Source: Ampelocalamus luodianensis
Lineage: Eukaryota; Streptophyta; Magnoliopsida; Poales; Poaceae
DNA: 64,000 nt
Reading direction: 5' to 3'
Assembly (NCBI GenBank): GCA_036346255.1
Contig: CM070619.1
Coordinates: 33,238,342-33,302,341 of the forward strand
The notes beneath the pieces were generated by a model that was given only the letters and a program-made list of their open reading frames with translations, did no database searches and was not told where the DNA came from. Position numbers and translations under genes: made by a program. How positions within the stretch are numbered: position 1 is the stretch's first letter; each line of letters opens with the position of its first letter. Positions 1 through 11,489 of this stretch are shown here, piece by piece.

Positions 1-1310
1 CTAAAAGCAAAATGTTTTAGACTTGGGCATAATGGTAAGATGGTGTGCTTTTGGGTGTGAATGGTTGGTGCCCAAGTCAACAAGGACCGAATTACTTGCG
101 CCATTGATCCAAGCACTTTTGCGTGCTAACCACATGAGGGGGATATGGGACCTCTCTTGACTTAGTACTTTGGCGTGTGTTGGCTCCAAGTCGTAGGAGG
201 ATGTGTGTGTGTGTGTGTTGTGTTGTGGTAAAGTGAGGATGGTGTTATGTGTTGGGTGCACGGGAGTGGAATCCTTTCTAGGTTATCCACACCAAGGGGT
301 ATTGTAATTGTCCAGGTTGCTTTACCCTATATGGGTAGTTGACTCCTGGCTTTACAATGACTCCGATGTAATGTATGGGTTTCTATCCATACGGACGACT
401 CGTAGTTAATACACAATATTGGAAAACGTCTCGTAGGACTTAGCCGTGCCGGCACACCAAAGGAAGTGTGCTAAATAGCTTGGCAAAAATGCGGTCTGAC
501 ATGTGGGTACATTGGTACACCCCTGCAGGGTTAAACCTATTCGAATAGCCTCGTCTTAGGTTATGGATACGTTTGGTTATTTCTCGCAAGAATTAGACTA
601 TAACCTTTTCACTAAAACTTGACTTGGGTAGTACGAATGGGGAATTCGTGCTATGTTGTGGTGGCTATTGGGTTAGTCACTTCTAGGTTGTTATTTATGT
701 TACTTATTGTTGTCTCGCTGTTATTTCTTCAATTAAAAATAGATTTGACAAATTACTTTCAATCTATTACATTATTGCAAATGAAAATTGCTTTACACGT
801 CTAATGAACCATATGACCATCTCCTTTGTTTCAGCTTGCATGTAGCTATGTATAGGCTTGTTACTCGTAAGTCTTGCGAGTATATTTTTGTACTCATTTG
901 CATTGCTTAATTGTTGTAGAGGAAGTTGATCCCCAAGGGGTCGACTTTTGTGAGTTGTGCTTCGTCTGTGACGACTAGCTTGGCGGCCTAGTCGGTTGCC
1001 TTATGGGAAGTTGGCACACCGGTTGGCTTTTGTTATCGCCATCTTATGGCACTTTTGCTTTCGTTGTTTATTCTGTTACTTTGATGTCTTTTGGCCGGTC
1101 GGCCCTTGCTGTAATAACTCTATATTATGTATGTCTTTTGCTAGACTTGGTACTGCAAGTTTGTATGAAAATAATGCATGATTTTGTAAAGGTGTATGTG
1201 TACTGTGTTTCTGGGAAGTACATGTCCACCGAGGCTTAGGATATTTAATTGGTAATACTAGAACCATTTGGAGGTTAAGTATTATGAGTTAAATACCCCG
1301 GTTCCTCACA
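1..1310 (+). mobile_element. 3' part of a giant Gypsy-type LTR (copy A), cut by the window edge
   Basis: The sequence up to GGTTCCTCACA at 1310 matches the reverse complement of 54187-55500 (about 90% by eye over the parts compared) and, less closely, 62600-63985. Those two copies are complete solo LTRs, so this is the R/U5 end of a third member in plus orientation. No primer binding site follows 1310, so this is a solo LTR or a 3' LTR rather than a 5' LTR. Short ORFs on both strands here recur in the other copies and carry no recognisable domain. The 5' part lies outside the window and its target duplication (possibly GGAAA at 1311) cannot be checked. Confidence 0.85.
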
Positions 1311-2771
1311 GGAAAGATTACAACCGAATCAAACTAAAAGATATGTACCAAAACTTATCTACAAATGAAAATATCTCTGTCCAAAGAATCTCTTTCATGT
1401 TTTAGTTCGGATCTCCCGACCGTGGACCTGGTCGTAGGCTATCTGGTAGCGGTCGTGGTCGTAGACCAACTGGCCGTAAACTGCTCTCACTGAGTACTAT
1501 GCTCACCGAGTACTGTTCCCGTCGAGTATTCCTCCCATCGAGTATTGTTCCCTTTGAGTGTTTTTCATGACGAGCGATCCTCCCTCCAGTTACTGTTCCC
1601 GTCAAGTACTATTCACAACGAGTGCTCCTTCTGTCGGGTACTGTTCCTAACGAGTACTATTTCCAACGAGTGCTCCTTCCGCCGGGTACTAGTTGTAGAA
1701 TTGGGCCAACGGTCGTAGACCTTCTTGAAGTGGTCGTAGACCCTGTGGAACTGGTCGTGGACCCTGTGGAACTGGTCGTGGACCCTAGGGAACTGATCAT
1801 AGGCCCCCTAGGAGCTGGTCGTAGACCTTGTGGAACTAGTTGTGGACCTCGCTTCCTCCTGGCTCGGCTTGCACCTAGTTTTAGCTTGTCTCTATGTACC
1901 TGAACAGAACTGGTTGTAAGGATATCCGAACTAGTCATAGGGATGCTCGCATCACCATTACTAGTACTTTACAACAAAAACTCAGTTTATAAAACCTGTG
2001 TTAGTTAAAATGCTAAGTCTCAGGATTTTCTACCACTTACTCTATTTCAATAAATGGCTTTGTGCAAAATAAAAGAACCACAAACCTTCTTTGATTGGCC
2101 ATGCATTTATAATAATTGCATTGTTTGTTGGCTTGCGAGTACGGTTGTGTACTCATGCTCACTATTTATATTCTTTTAGCCATTAAGCATGGAAGAAGGC
2201 TACAGGGACAACTACGAGTACTGTTCACACGGAGTACTATTTTCATCGAGTACTGTTCACACCGAGTACTATTTCCACCTAGTACTGTTCACACCTTAGG
2301 CTGCTCGGACCTTCCCCTTTTGCGCAGCATGGCGGCATCTAGTCGAAGACCCCAACTGGTGTTCCCTACACTGCACGACTACAATCTTCGGCCAAGACCT
2401 AGTCGTGACAACAGACATGGTCGTAGGTCTGCCTTGGGATAATTAAGGGTGTTGGTCGAGACTGAAGATCTAGAAGGCTAAGAACTAGGTCGCGAGCCTA
2501 CAGTCGATTGTCGATGTGCATATCGTGAGGGTTCCATGTGTTATGCTTTGATTCTTCTTCGTGCTGTTCTCTGAAGACATTTGACCTGTTTGGCCATTTT
2601 GCAAGTCAAAAGCCATAAGATATAATTATGTTTTGTTCAGTATTATGTGATATCTTTACATTGTCATGATATATGTTTGAACCAACAATGTAACTATGGG
2701 TGCTATCTACTGATCCAGGGAATGGCACAAATATACGTAGTAGGCCCTAAGTTGTAAATTTGGGGTCTAAC
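1311..2771 (+). mobile_element. Diverged relative of the giant Gypsy LTR, 3' portion
   Basis: The end GGGGTCTAACA at 2771 resembles the LTR ends at 54187 (minus strand) and 63985. A stretch around 2050-2210 resembles the U5 region of copy C near 63450-63600: it shares a CTTTGTGCAAAAT block, a CTTGCGAGTAC block and a GAAGAAGG block in the same order. Between them lie GAGTACTGTTC-type degenerate repeats and a 21-bp minisatellite. The simplest reading is that LTR A landed in an older, related LTR. No coding domain is visible; short ORFs on both strands look fortuitous. The left end is not identifiable. Confidence 0.55.
1711..1850 (+). repeat. 21-bp minisatellite, GGTCGTRGACC core
   Basis: About six to seven imperfect tandem copies of a 21-bp unit with the core AACTGGTCGTGGACCCTGT. 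A second, looser run of GAGTACTGTTC units follows at about 2213-2290. The same GGTCGTA-type 21-bp unit occurs in the unrelated Copia LTR at 29850-30060 and 37715-37930. Confidence 0.75.
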
Positions 2772-3833
2772 AGTATGTTTTTTTAGTCAAACATGAGTTG
2801 TGATTTGGTCTCGTTTTGTGTATATTCTTGATGTACTAGTTTGACCTTGAACTCATATTTTCTAGGGTTTTTTTTATTTGTGTTTTGATTTGAACTTCCT
2901 AAGTTAACTGATATAAGAGTTTGTTTGTGATGTAGTATGCAATATATATTTTCTTTTATTTTTTGTGGTCCCATATAATTTCAAATTTGTATTGTATTTT
3001 GTGGTTTTTTTACCTCACATTTGTAGTTTGAAGGAAATTAGCGTTCTACATTAAAATAGTTAATGCAATGCAAAAGTTAATTTACTTGCAATTTTTACAA
3101 GTTTTACATATTTTAATATATGTAAAAATATTAATCATATATAAAAATGCTATCATGTAACATAAAAAACTTACGGGTAATAGTACTGTACAGTCATCCA
3201 TTGTGTACGAAAGCTCTCCTAGCCACTCGTTTCCTATCACTTTTCCTAGCTGGCTCAATCCCTATCCCCTTCTTATCCCCAGCTCGCTCAGCTCCACTCA
3301 TTTCCTATCACTTTCCCCTGCTCGCTCATCCCCATCCCCTTCTTATCCATAGCTCACTCAGCTCCGTGTGCTTCTTCCTTCCCCCAAATTGTCTCCACGT
3401 CCGGTGTCGGTTGCCTCACCTTCGTGTGCCCGACCTCCTCAGCTGCTCTGCTCTGCCGCGCTCGTGCTTCTTCCTCCCCCCAAATCGCCTCCGCGTCGAT
3501 GCCTTGCCTTCGCGCACCCGGCCACCTCAGCTGCCCCAGCTCTGCCACGCCCGACCTCACTCAACCGCCGCCCGACCGCCTCGCCTTCGTGCCTCGGCCT
3601 CCTTAGACCCCCCCTCAGGCCCCTCGCCCACTCCCAAGCTCCACCCACCTCGCGGCGCTAGCGACCCTACCCCCCTTAAGCCTCCTCGCCCACCCCTGTG
3701 GCCCCATCCCTCCACCTCGTGGTGTCGACGACCATGACCCCCTCGGCCATCCTCGAGCCCGAGCTCCACCTCGTGGCACCGACGAGCCCCTCAGGCGCCT
3801 CCCGTGCCCCTCGCGGTGCTGTCGTTGAGGGTA
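2772..3833. other. Intergenic stretch, AT-rich then C-rich; no gene recognised
   Basis: From 2772 to about 3140 the DNA is AT-rich with poly-T runs. From about 3220 to 3830 it is strongly C-rich on the plus strand, with repeats of the type CTTCCTCCCCCCAAATCGCC. This makes long proline/serine/arginine-rich ORFs in several overlapping frames (for example 3147-3737 plus and 3557-3769 minus). Their composition follows from the base bias and none shows a domain. It may be a captured gene fragment or an old TE leader. Confidence 0.5.
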
Positions 3834-3841
3834 GACTTGTT

Positions 3842-4126
3842 CATGGACAGCCCGATCAGAGCCTGACCATGTCTAGGTCGGGCTTGGGACTGGAAGTCCA
3901 GCCCGAAAGAAGCTTGGCCCGGCTCGAAATCCCCAAAAACTAATTTTAAAATAGAAATCTATTTTTTTAATCCTGAAAAATGAATTAAATAATACCTTTT
4001 TTCCTAAAAAAAAGGTTAAAATAATGCATTTTAATAGGAAAAGCAATTTTCCAGGCCAGGCTCAGGCCTGCTGATTTTAGACCAGGCTTTTCAAGCCCGA
4101 CCCGGCGCGATGTTTGAACAGGTCTA
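3842..4126. mobile_element. hAT-type MITE with 8-bp target duplication
   Basis: The ends are inverted: TAGACTTGTTCA at the left and TGAACAGGTCTA at the right (one mismatch), with imperfect inverted GC-rich blocks inside. The element is flanked by a perfect 8-bp direct repeat GTTGAGGG at 3834-3841 and 4127-4134, the target-site length of hAT transposases. At 285 bp with no ORF it is non-autonomous. Confidence 0.85.
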
Positions 4127-4156
4127 GTTGAGGGTGACGCTGGTGGAGTTTGCAGG

Positions 4157-4475
4157 TGTTACATATGCCCTAAAAAATGTTACATGTTGCAGTTATATAA
4201 TTTTTTTTGTTGCATAAGATGATTTGAGATGTTGCAACCGATGTCATGAGATGTTGCAGTAACATATGATTGAGAATGATAATTTTTTGAATTTCGTAGG
4301 ATGTTGTATAAATGAAATCAAAATATTTCATTAAGTTAGCCTCATAAATTTGTTGCCGGTGTTTTTGCATGTGCCCAAAAAATATTGCATGTTGCAGTTA
4401 TATGATTTTTTTGTTGTATCAGATGATTTGAGATATTGTAACCACTATCACGAGATGTTGCAGTTATCAGGGTAG
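4157..4475 (+). repeat. Two direct copies of a roughly 110-bp GTTGCA-rich segment
   Basis: The segment at about 4157-4260 recurs at about 4365-4475. Both contain the order ATGTTGCAGTTATAT, a T-run, GATGATTTGAGAT and GAGATGTTGCAGT, with scattered substitutions. Repeated TGTTGCA motifs often lie near the ends of plant DNA transposons, but no terminal inverted repeat or target duplication was found here. Confidence 0.6.
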
Positions 4476-4691
4476 CGTACGACGCTAGCACTCGGACCGT
4501 ACGTATGAGCGCTATTCGCACCCAAAACTTAATACAACTTTTTGCCCCTACATGTAAGATAGAATGTCTGGTATCCCACATGTGCACGCATCTTTTTCCC
4601 AAGTATGTTTGTCTTGCCCAGGCCCAAAGCACAAAAAAAAAACCAATGACTTATTATGGATCTGACAAACCATCTAACATAAACCCGATAA

Positions 4692-5153
4692 GAGCATCTA
4701 TAACAGTCCATGTCAGTTGTTACTAAGGGGTTGTTATATCAGCATTTAGGTGATGTAGAGGAGAGAAGGTGAGAAGAGAAGGTGATGTTGCTTCTAGATG
4801 AAGAAACTATCAAATTGTTAATATCAAGATACAAGAAACAACCAAATACTCTATTAGAGACTTACTTGTTACCTAAAAACGCGTTTTGTGGGTCCCACTG
4901 TCTTAAAGCAAAATATCCACGCGATCATTTGTGCAGTCCGACCTTATTATTGATATGATAAATGAGCTAAAACATGTAGACCACAAAGTTGTACTTCATT
5001 ATTGATCATCAAGAATTATACACACTTGTAGCAATTAAAGTCTTAGACACAAGCTCAAGAAACAATTCATTAGAAGACTTGTTTCTTTTTATTAGATTGA
5101 ATACTCTCTTTTATCTTAGTAACAAACTAAGAAATAAACTATTATAGATGCTT
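4692..5153. mobile_element. MITE-like element with AGCATCTATAA inverted ends
   Basis: The left end AGCATCTATAACAGT (from 4693) pairs with the reverse complement of the right end (AGCATCTATAATAGT, ending at 5152). The similarity continues inward with gaps to GTTAC. GAGCATCT-type ends are common in grass MITEs. No clean target duplication is visible, so the superfamily is left open. There is no ORF. Confidence 0.55.
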
Positions 5154-5314
5154 TAAGAGGCAATGGCCTGAACAAACTATCAGTCCACAGATTTCCTTTT
5201 AGGCGACAAAAAAAAAGAAACACAATTTTTGGACGCAGACATGTAATAATCGGACGACTCAAAATTAGTACCCATGACAAAATAGTACTCACATGCCCCT
5301 ATACACCTCCTAAT

Positions 5315-5586
5315 TGTTGGGAAACCATGGGCCTGACCCTGCAGTCGGCCCATTAGTGGGCACCCCATCCCAAACCCTAGCAGGGTCGTAGCCTATAAAT
5401 AGGGGGTGTTATTCATTGTAAATGACTGATCAATGGATGAAGGAATAAAGAGAAGCAAGAAGTCCCCCTACATATCTGTATTCAATCTCTTATTCTGTTC
5501 TTGTGTTCATGCATTGTTCCTACGATTCTGAGTTTGTCTACGAGGTTATCGCTCGGACTGGACTCGCCAGCGACGGTTCCTCAACA
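5315..5586 (+). repeat. 5' LTR of the Copia element
   Basis: Begins TGTTGGGAAACC and ends CCTCAACA. It contains CCTATAAATAGGG at about 5390, a TATA-like promoter. It matches 13120-13382 apart from point changes and a short segment missing from the 3' copy. Confidence 0.93.
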
Positions 5587-5602
5587 CGTTATCAGCACGA
5601 TC
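5587..5602 (+). other. Primer binding site of the Copia element
   Basis: CGTTATCAGCACGATC directly abuts the LTR end CAACA. ACGTTATCAGCACGA-type sites at this position are frequent in plant Copia elements. Confidence 0.7.
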
Positions 5603-7618
5603 GACTCTCCTCGCATCGAAAAGGTAACCGTCGATGAACGACGCTCATAGATTGAATCGTTTTCTAGATTGCTTTCAATTCTGCAAATTTGGCTTTCTAG
5701 ATTGGTTTCCTACGGTGCAAATCCGCTCTAATCTAACGCGAGCCGACTTGAAATCGCCGGCCAAGCCGATCGGTGGATTGCATGAAAGAGTAGATGATGA
5801 TTGTACCGTAGGTAGTAGATGCAATCGCATGAAAGGCACCATGTGTATGGCACCGCCTGCAAGCGGCTCGCTACCTCCGCGACACGTTACCGGTCGGCAT
5901 AGTCCGCCATCATGTATCGCCATAGAGGCAACGACAGTGCCACGCCGCTAACACGCGGCAAGCACGCACATGACGGCATGAAGCCGCGCCTCAGTTGCAA
6001 TCTTGCGCTACATTACAATGCATAACTTCGCATGTATGAATAGTAATTGCATATATCGAGGCCATGAAGGCCGTATCCGTGCCCGCAGCACCATGGAACC
6101 CCCGCACGAACCCATGAGCGCGTAAGCACCCGCCGGAGCCGGACCACCGCCGCCGTGCCTTGAAGTGCTGCACCACCACCCACGACCGCCCGCACGCGGC
6201 TCCCCGTCCACGGCTCGCATGTGCCCGCAGCGCCACCACCGGAGGCCCGCATGAATGCCGCCCCAGATAGAAAAAAAGGGAGGGGGAAGGGGGGAAGAGC
6301 CGCTGCCGGCCATGGAGCTAGCCGGCCGCCTCCTTGTGCCACCGCACGGCACGACCCCATCCCCGCCCGCCTCCGGCCGCCTCGCAGCGCAGCCAAAGTC
6401 GCCCACGCACGGGCTTCCCCTCGTATGGCGGCCGGTTGTCAAAGAAGCAAAAGAAAATATGGGGTGACGGAGCCTCCTCGGCAGGAGCTCCTCCAGACGG
6501 CCGCCCACCCGGCACCGCTTCCCTTCTCGCGCCGCATCCCGGAAGCGCCGCATGACCTTGAAGCGCTGACGCAGCCGAGCCGCGCTTGAAGCGCCGCCGC
6601 GCCGCATGCATGCGCCGTCAACCCACGCCGCCGCCACGCACTTCGGCCGAAGCCTCATGGCGTCGCCTCCACCTCGGCCACCGCGCGGGCCGACTTGAGC
6701 GCTCAGTGGCGGCGCCTCCGGCCGCCGCGCGCGATGAGTCCGGCCGTCCGCCCGTAGCGATCGCGTCGTGTCGCCCGGCCTCGCTCGCCGGCCCGCCCAC
6801 GCTCCACCGCTCGATCGCGGTGCTCTCGCCGCCACCGCCGCCGCCTGGCCGCCGCCTCCTCTTGGACCCCTTCGAGCCGCCGCCGCCTCAGGAATTTGGA
6901 GCCGCCGCCACCATCAAGACCGGGGTAGGGAAACCCTACCCCGTGAACTTCATCTTGAACCGGTCAAATGGCCAGAAGATGGGCCCGGGGAAAGACCGGA
7001 TTTTGGGCCAGAGGAAAGGCTATCTGGGCCGGAAAGAAGGCCCGGCGGAGAAAGAGAAAAAAAAAGAGGGGGTTCGGCCGAAAAAAGAAAAAAAAAAAGG
7101 GGGGAACTCGGAAGTTTGCAAAAACATCCTCGGAAACTATGGAAATTACGTGTAAATTCTCTCAGAACTGAGATTTTGCGTTTTAACCCCTGAAGGTTGC
7201 AAATTTCACCGAAAGAACTTTTTCCAGCAGAAAAGAGCCTCGGGAATTCAATTTTTGAATCGATTTTTGCATTTGAAGCATGTTTAACTTTGTTATTGTT
7301 ATTTCTATGCAATTTATTTATTGTATTTACTATTTTGATTATCTGTGATTGTTTATATTGCTTTTAATCACTGAAAATAGCAGTAAATCATGAAAAAATG
7401 CATAGAAAAATACGGGATCACGAACCAGGAGTTCGAAGAGCATTGTGAGAATTTTGCAACCAATTTATGCAGATTACCAGCAGTAATCCTTTGAACTTTT
7501 TGCATGAATATGAAGATGACTGGCATCACGAACTAGTAGTTCAAAGTACTGACCCAGCATGATCAGAATTTATACAGAATTTATCACAGTCTTCAATTAT
7601 GTGGTAATGTAATCACGG
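5603..7618 (+). other. GC-rich untranslated leader of the Copia element
   Basis: From about 5940 to 7000 the leader is very GC-rich and gives long arginine/proline/alanine-rich ORFs on both strands (for example 6008-6835 minus, 6586-7155 plus). None shows a domain. A purine-rich tract of A and G runs lies at about 7050-7105, and AT-rich sequence follows to about 7400. Its place between primer site and gag fits a retrotransposon leader; a captured host fragment cannot be excluded. Confidence 0.55.
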
Positions 7619-7831
7619 ATGAGCAGAAGATTGAGAAGACTCTCTACCTTTCACCCAAACGCGGTGCAATCCGTAAGCAACTATCGTCAAGACGGCTACA
7701 AGAAGTATGTTGAATTAATTGACATCATGCAAGTTGCAGAAACTCAAGATGATATTCTAAGAAAGAACTTCATCTCGCAACCACCTAGTAGCAATGTTGG
7801 CCATGAAGCCATCGCTAGCGACTACAGGTGA
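7619..7831 (+). pseudogene. Copia gag fragment
   Basis: The open stretch encodes a peptide with STFHPNAVQ, then DGYKKYVELIDIMQVAE near residues 25-41 and a polar tail. This resembles the end of the Gag helical domain in Copia elements of this type, where an YxELI...LLVAE motif precedes the zinc finger. The N-terminal Gag part is not readable and no intact CCHC knuckle was found downstream. It is a remnant of the capsid-like protein that would package element RNA in the cytoplasm. Confidence 0.6.
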
Positions 7832-8429
7832 TGAAGCCTCTCACGAATGAGAGGAGCAAGAAGGGTAAGGTAGTGCGTCGCGTTATTGATGCTTTCGGTC
7901 TAAGAAAAGGGCAAATGCTAGCATGAGGCACACCTCGCCATTGCAGCACGGAGGATTCACATCCATTAGTTGCACTTATGAATGTGGACGACCCGATGCG
8001 ACCCCATCATCCCTCCTTTGGATATCGCGCGCCACACCGTAGTCGCCCAAAAGGAGAAGATCGCGCATGAAGCCGATTGAGGCGAAGTTCTGATATACGT
8101 CTATTAGATCTAGTGCACGCATTGCACTCGAATCTTTTATAGTAACTGCAGTTTGCAATTGAAGCGAAATTTTGAATTATTGAATAATGGTTGCAAGCTC
8201 TAGCGAGCAAAGCATTAAATTCTTATCATGAGTCCTGCAAGGCTTATTTTCCCGTCTTTATAATAGCAAGTTATGTTCTGATATTTGAAGTATTTTATTT
8301 ATGTGTTGCTTGCTTTCTGCTACATATTAATAAAGTATATTATATTAGAACGCGTGTGGCGCCCTATGGAGGAAGTGTGCTTAGCATGTAGCGGCACAAT
8401 GAAAACCATCCTAAGAGAAATGGAAATTT

Positions 8430-9660
8430 TTCTAGTCGATCAGCAAGAATGCTGGTAGTCTTACGACAATCGCAGGCAGCGATACTTGTATAATAGGCTC
8501 AGAAAGGGCCACAACTATACTCCCAATGGGCACAACTTTGGTCATTGAAGAAGACTTGTTGTACCTGAATCGACTAGAACTCTCAAGGATATTTGCGCTA
8601 ACAGCTCGTGTAGAGACGATGAAGAGTATGGTACAGAATACCTGCTCATTACAAAGCGTGAAGAAAGTGAAAAATAGCATTAGAATGTCTTCCTTCATAT
8701 GAAACTAGGCTATACTACACTAATATTAAGGCATTTGCAGCCTGTACTGCCCTAAAAATTATATTTAGAAGCTCTGAACTTATCTATCTCTGGCATGATA
8801 GATTATGCCGCTCAGGTCTTATGATAATGAGAGATATAATTAACAATTCACATGGACATAATATGAATATAAAGAATTTTTCGAATCTGGAAGATTTTGT
8901 GTGCCCCGTATGTGCCACCGGGAAATTAATTATTAGAACTTTTGCTCTGAAAGCGAAGGATGAAGTCCCTGCATTTCTGGACCGTATCTAGGGAGACTTT
9001 TGCGATCCTATACAACCCCTGTAAGGGTTAATTAGGTATTTTATGGTGTTCATCGATGCTTCCTCGGAATGGTCGCATATATGTTTATTGTCTATGAGAA
9101 ACCATGCTTTTGCAAAGCTAAATCTCGCAGATAATTAACAATTGAAAAAATAATTTCCCTGATCATCACGTGAAGTCCATCTGAATGGACAACGCCGGAG
9201 AATGTACTCCGAAGGCATCTGATGATTATTGTATGAAAATGGGAATTAAAGTTGAGCATTCTATACTGCACATCCGCACCCAGAATGGACTAATAGAACT
9301 TTGAAGAATTGTAATTTACCAACTATATGTTGAGGACACGCAGTCCTGCTCGTAGCAGCTCTCATCAATTTTAGACCATCAGCCTATAACATCCATCCAA
9401 CTATGCAACTAGCGCAAGGGTCAACACTGAAAACTCCTCATCTTCGCAGGTTTGGTTGCAAGGGTTATATACCTATACCACCACCGCAGCGAACTGAAAT
9501 AGGTCTTCTCCGAAAGTCTGGGATATACGTTGGTGATGAGACAGCATCCATAATCAAGTATTTGGACCATATGACTGGAGATTTGTATAATGCCCGATTC
9601 GCTGATAGTATATTAGATGAGGTTAGTTTCCCGTCATTAGGGGAGGAAATCAACCCTTGA
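8430..9660 (+). pseudogene. Copia protease/integrase region, broken
   Basis: Three-frame reading shows a protease-side block around 8455-8530 (with LTTIAGSDTCIIGS), the pre-integrase motif LWHDRLCRSGLMIMRDII at about 8785-8845, and a CPVCATGKLI zinc-binding pair at about 8900-8930. An integrase core follows, including a DNAGE-like segment at about 9190. The downstream piece at 9403-9660 has the LRRFGCKGYIPIP and GIYVGDETASIIKYLD motifs of the C-terminal part. Integrase inserts element cDNA into chromosomes. Several stops and frameshifts separate the blocks, so the gene is dead. Confidence 0.85.
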
Positions 9661-10449
9661 TGATAATGTCGGGAAATAATTGAAGTCTAGAAGACAATTG
9701 AAGTTCAGAAGATAATTGAAATCTATGCATATGACCCTCGCACTAGTGAAGCAAATAGAGAAGTCCAGAAGATAATTGCAGTCCAGAAGATAATTGAATT
9801 GAAGTCTAGAAGACAATTGATTTGCAAGTATTAGCGAATCAACTGCCAGACTACTTTAGTGATTTGAAGAGCGTGAATAAGTAGCATTTGCCTGCAAGCA
9901 ATGCACCGGAGAGGGTTGAAATACCATTGAAGGTATCCCTAATCCCGTCCAGAGGCCTAAGAATAAAAGGACGAGAACTCCGGTCCCTCGAATCCGAAGT
10001 AACCGGGGACGCCTGGTGAAAAAGGATAAGAAGGACTTGACACAGCCGATCACCGAAGTGCCCGAACTGAAGGGAGCCGCTTGAGACTGCATCGGTATGG
10101 AACCTTCAGAAAAGGTATACCAGAATTGAACATCCCCATGAAGGGAGACATCAGCATGGATGTGTGCGCACACATCGGAGCTGAAAAACTAAAGGGACTT
10201 GCCCCGCAATTGGAAGCAGCGGTGAGCAAGTAGAAGTATTAAAAGAATCGCCCCTTGAAGAAATAGTTATAAACTTTATGACCTCGGGAGAACCTTTGAA
10301 TATTACAACAGCCAATGTCGACATTTACTTTGCAAAGAAACTTGCCACAATCATCAATCTCGATCCAGAGCCTACATCGCTCGATAAATGAAAGAAAAGA
10401 TCAGATTGAGAAGATTAAGAGAAGGCAATCGAAACTGAATTATTCTCTC

Positions 10450-11480
10450 CGAATAAAAGAAAGACGTTTGGGCCTGTAAGCCGCACGTCTCCCCTTGTGC
10501 ACCCCGTAGGGTATAAGTGGGTATTTGGTCGAAAGAGAAATGAAAAGAAGCAAGGCTCGTTGTATAAGGTTTCACTGAGCATCCAAGAGATGATTATGAA
10601 GTAACCTATTCTCCGGTCATGGGCGGAACTCCCTTTTAAATATTTATCTCAATGGCAGTGAACTTGAAGTTAGAAGTAAAATTGATGGATGGGGTACCAG
10701 CATACCTTTATGAAATATTAGATTCGAACATTTATATGAAGATACCTGAATGTATCACTGTCCCGAACCAAAACAGAGCAAATAGAAATTTGTACAGTGT
10801 GAAACTCAGAAAGTCATTGTACGAACTTAAGCAACCAGACAGAATGTGGTATAATCGCTTGAAGCGACTTTCTATGCAAGAAAGGCTACACGAACAATGA
10901 GAATAATCTCTGTGTATTTATACGACGATCCCAGAATGGATTTTGTATAATCTTAGAGTATGAAGATGATCTGAATATCATCGGAACCCTGAAGGATATT
11001 AAGAAAGCAAGCTCTTACCTGGAGTTGGAGTTCGAAATGAAAGATTTGGGTGAAAACCAAATATTGCCTAGGCTTGCAGCTTGGGCATACCCCTGAAGAG
11101 ATATTAGTGCATTAGTCAGCCTACACTCAGAAGATGTTAGAAAGGTTCGACTTTGCAAAGGCATACCCTTTGAAAATGCCAATGGTCGGAGACCTTTGCA
11201 AGAAGACAAAGACCCGTACAAACCTAAAGAAGAGGGGAGAAGTCTTGGGACCGAATTCCCACATCAAGTGCAATAGAAGCACTAATGTATTTAGCAAACT
11301 GTACTAGAACGGACATTGTATTTGCCGTGATCCTACTAGCAAGGTATAGTGCGTAACCTACCAAAGACATTGGCAGGGAATAAAGGGCATCTTCCGATAC
11401 CTCCAAAGAAGCAAAGAATTTAGTCTGTTCTTGAAAGAACAAAGACTGAAAGAACAAAGAGTCTTGTGCCGATGACAACC
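10450..11480 (+). pseudogene. Copia reverse transcriptase region, broken
   Basis: The start of the domain reads VGYKWVFGRKRNEKKQG near 10510-10560. The open stretch 10652-10900 carries KLMDGVPAYLYEILDSNIYM and LYSVKLRKSLYELKQPDRMW, the palm region of Copia reverse transcriptase. The catalytic YVDD box is degraded to a sequence like YEDDLNII near 10960 (read with a frame change). Downstream blocks match the connection region (AYTQKMLERF, then TDIVFAV near 11310). Stops and indels make it non-functional. Confidence 0.88.
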
Positions 11481-11489
11481 ACTGATAGC

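Noticed and set aside
3147..3737. 196-residue plus-strand ORF rich in Pro, Ser and Arg
   Set aside because: It overlaps open frames on both strands in a C-rich stretch with internal repetition and has no domain; base composition explains it.
6008..6835. 275-residue minus-strand ORF
   Set aside because: It lies in the GC-rich leader of the Copia element, antisense to it, with low-complexity Arg/Gly/Ala composition and overlapping ORFs in other frames.
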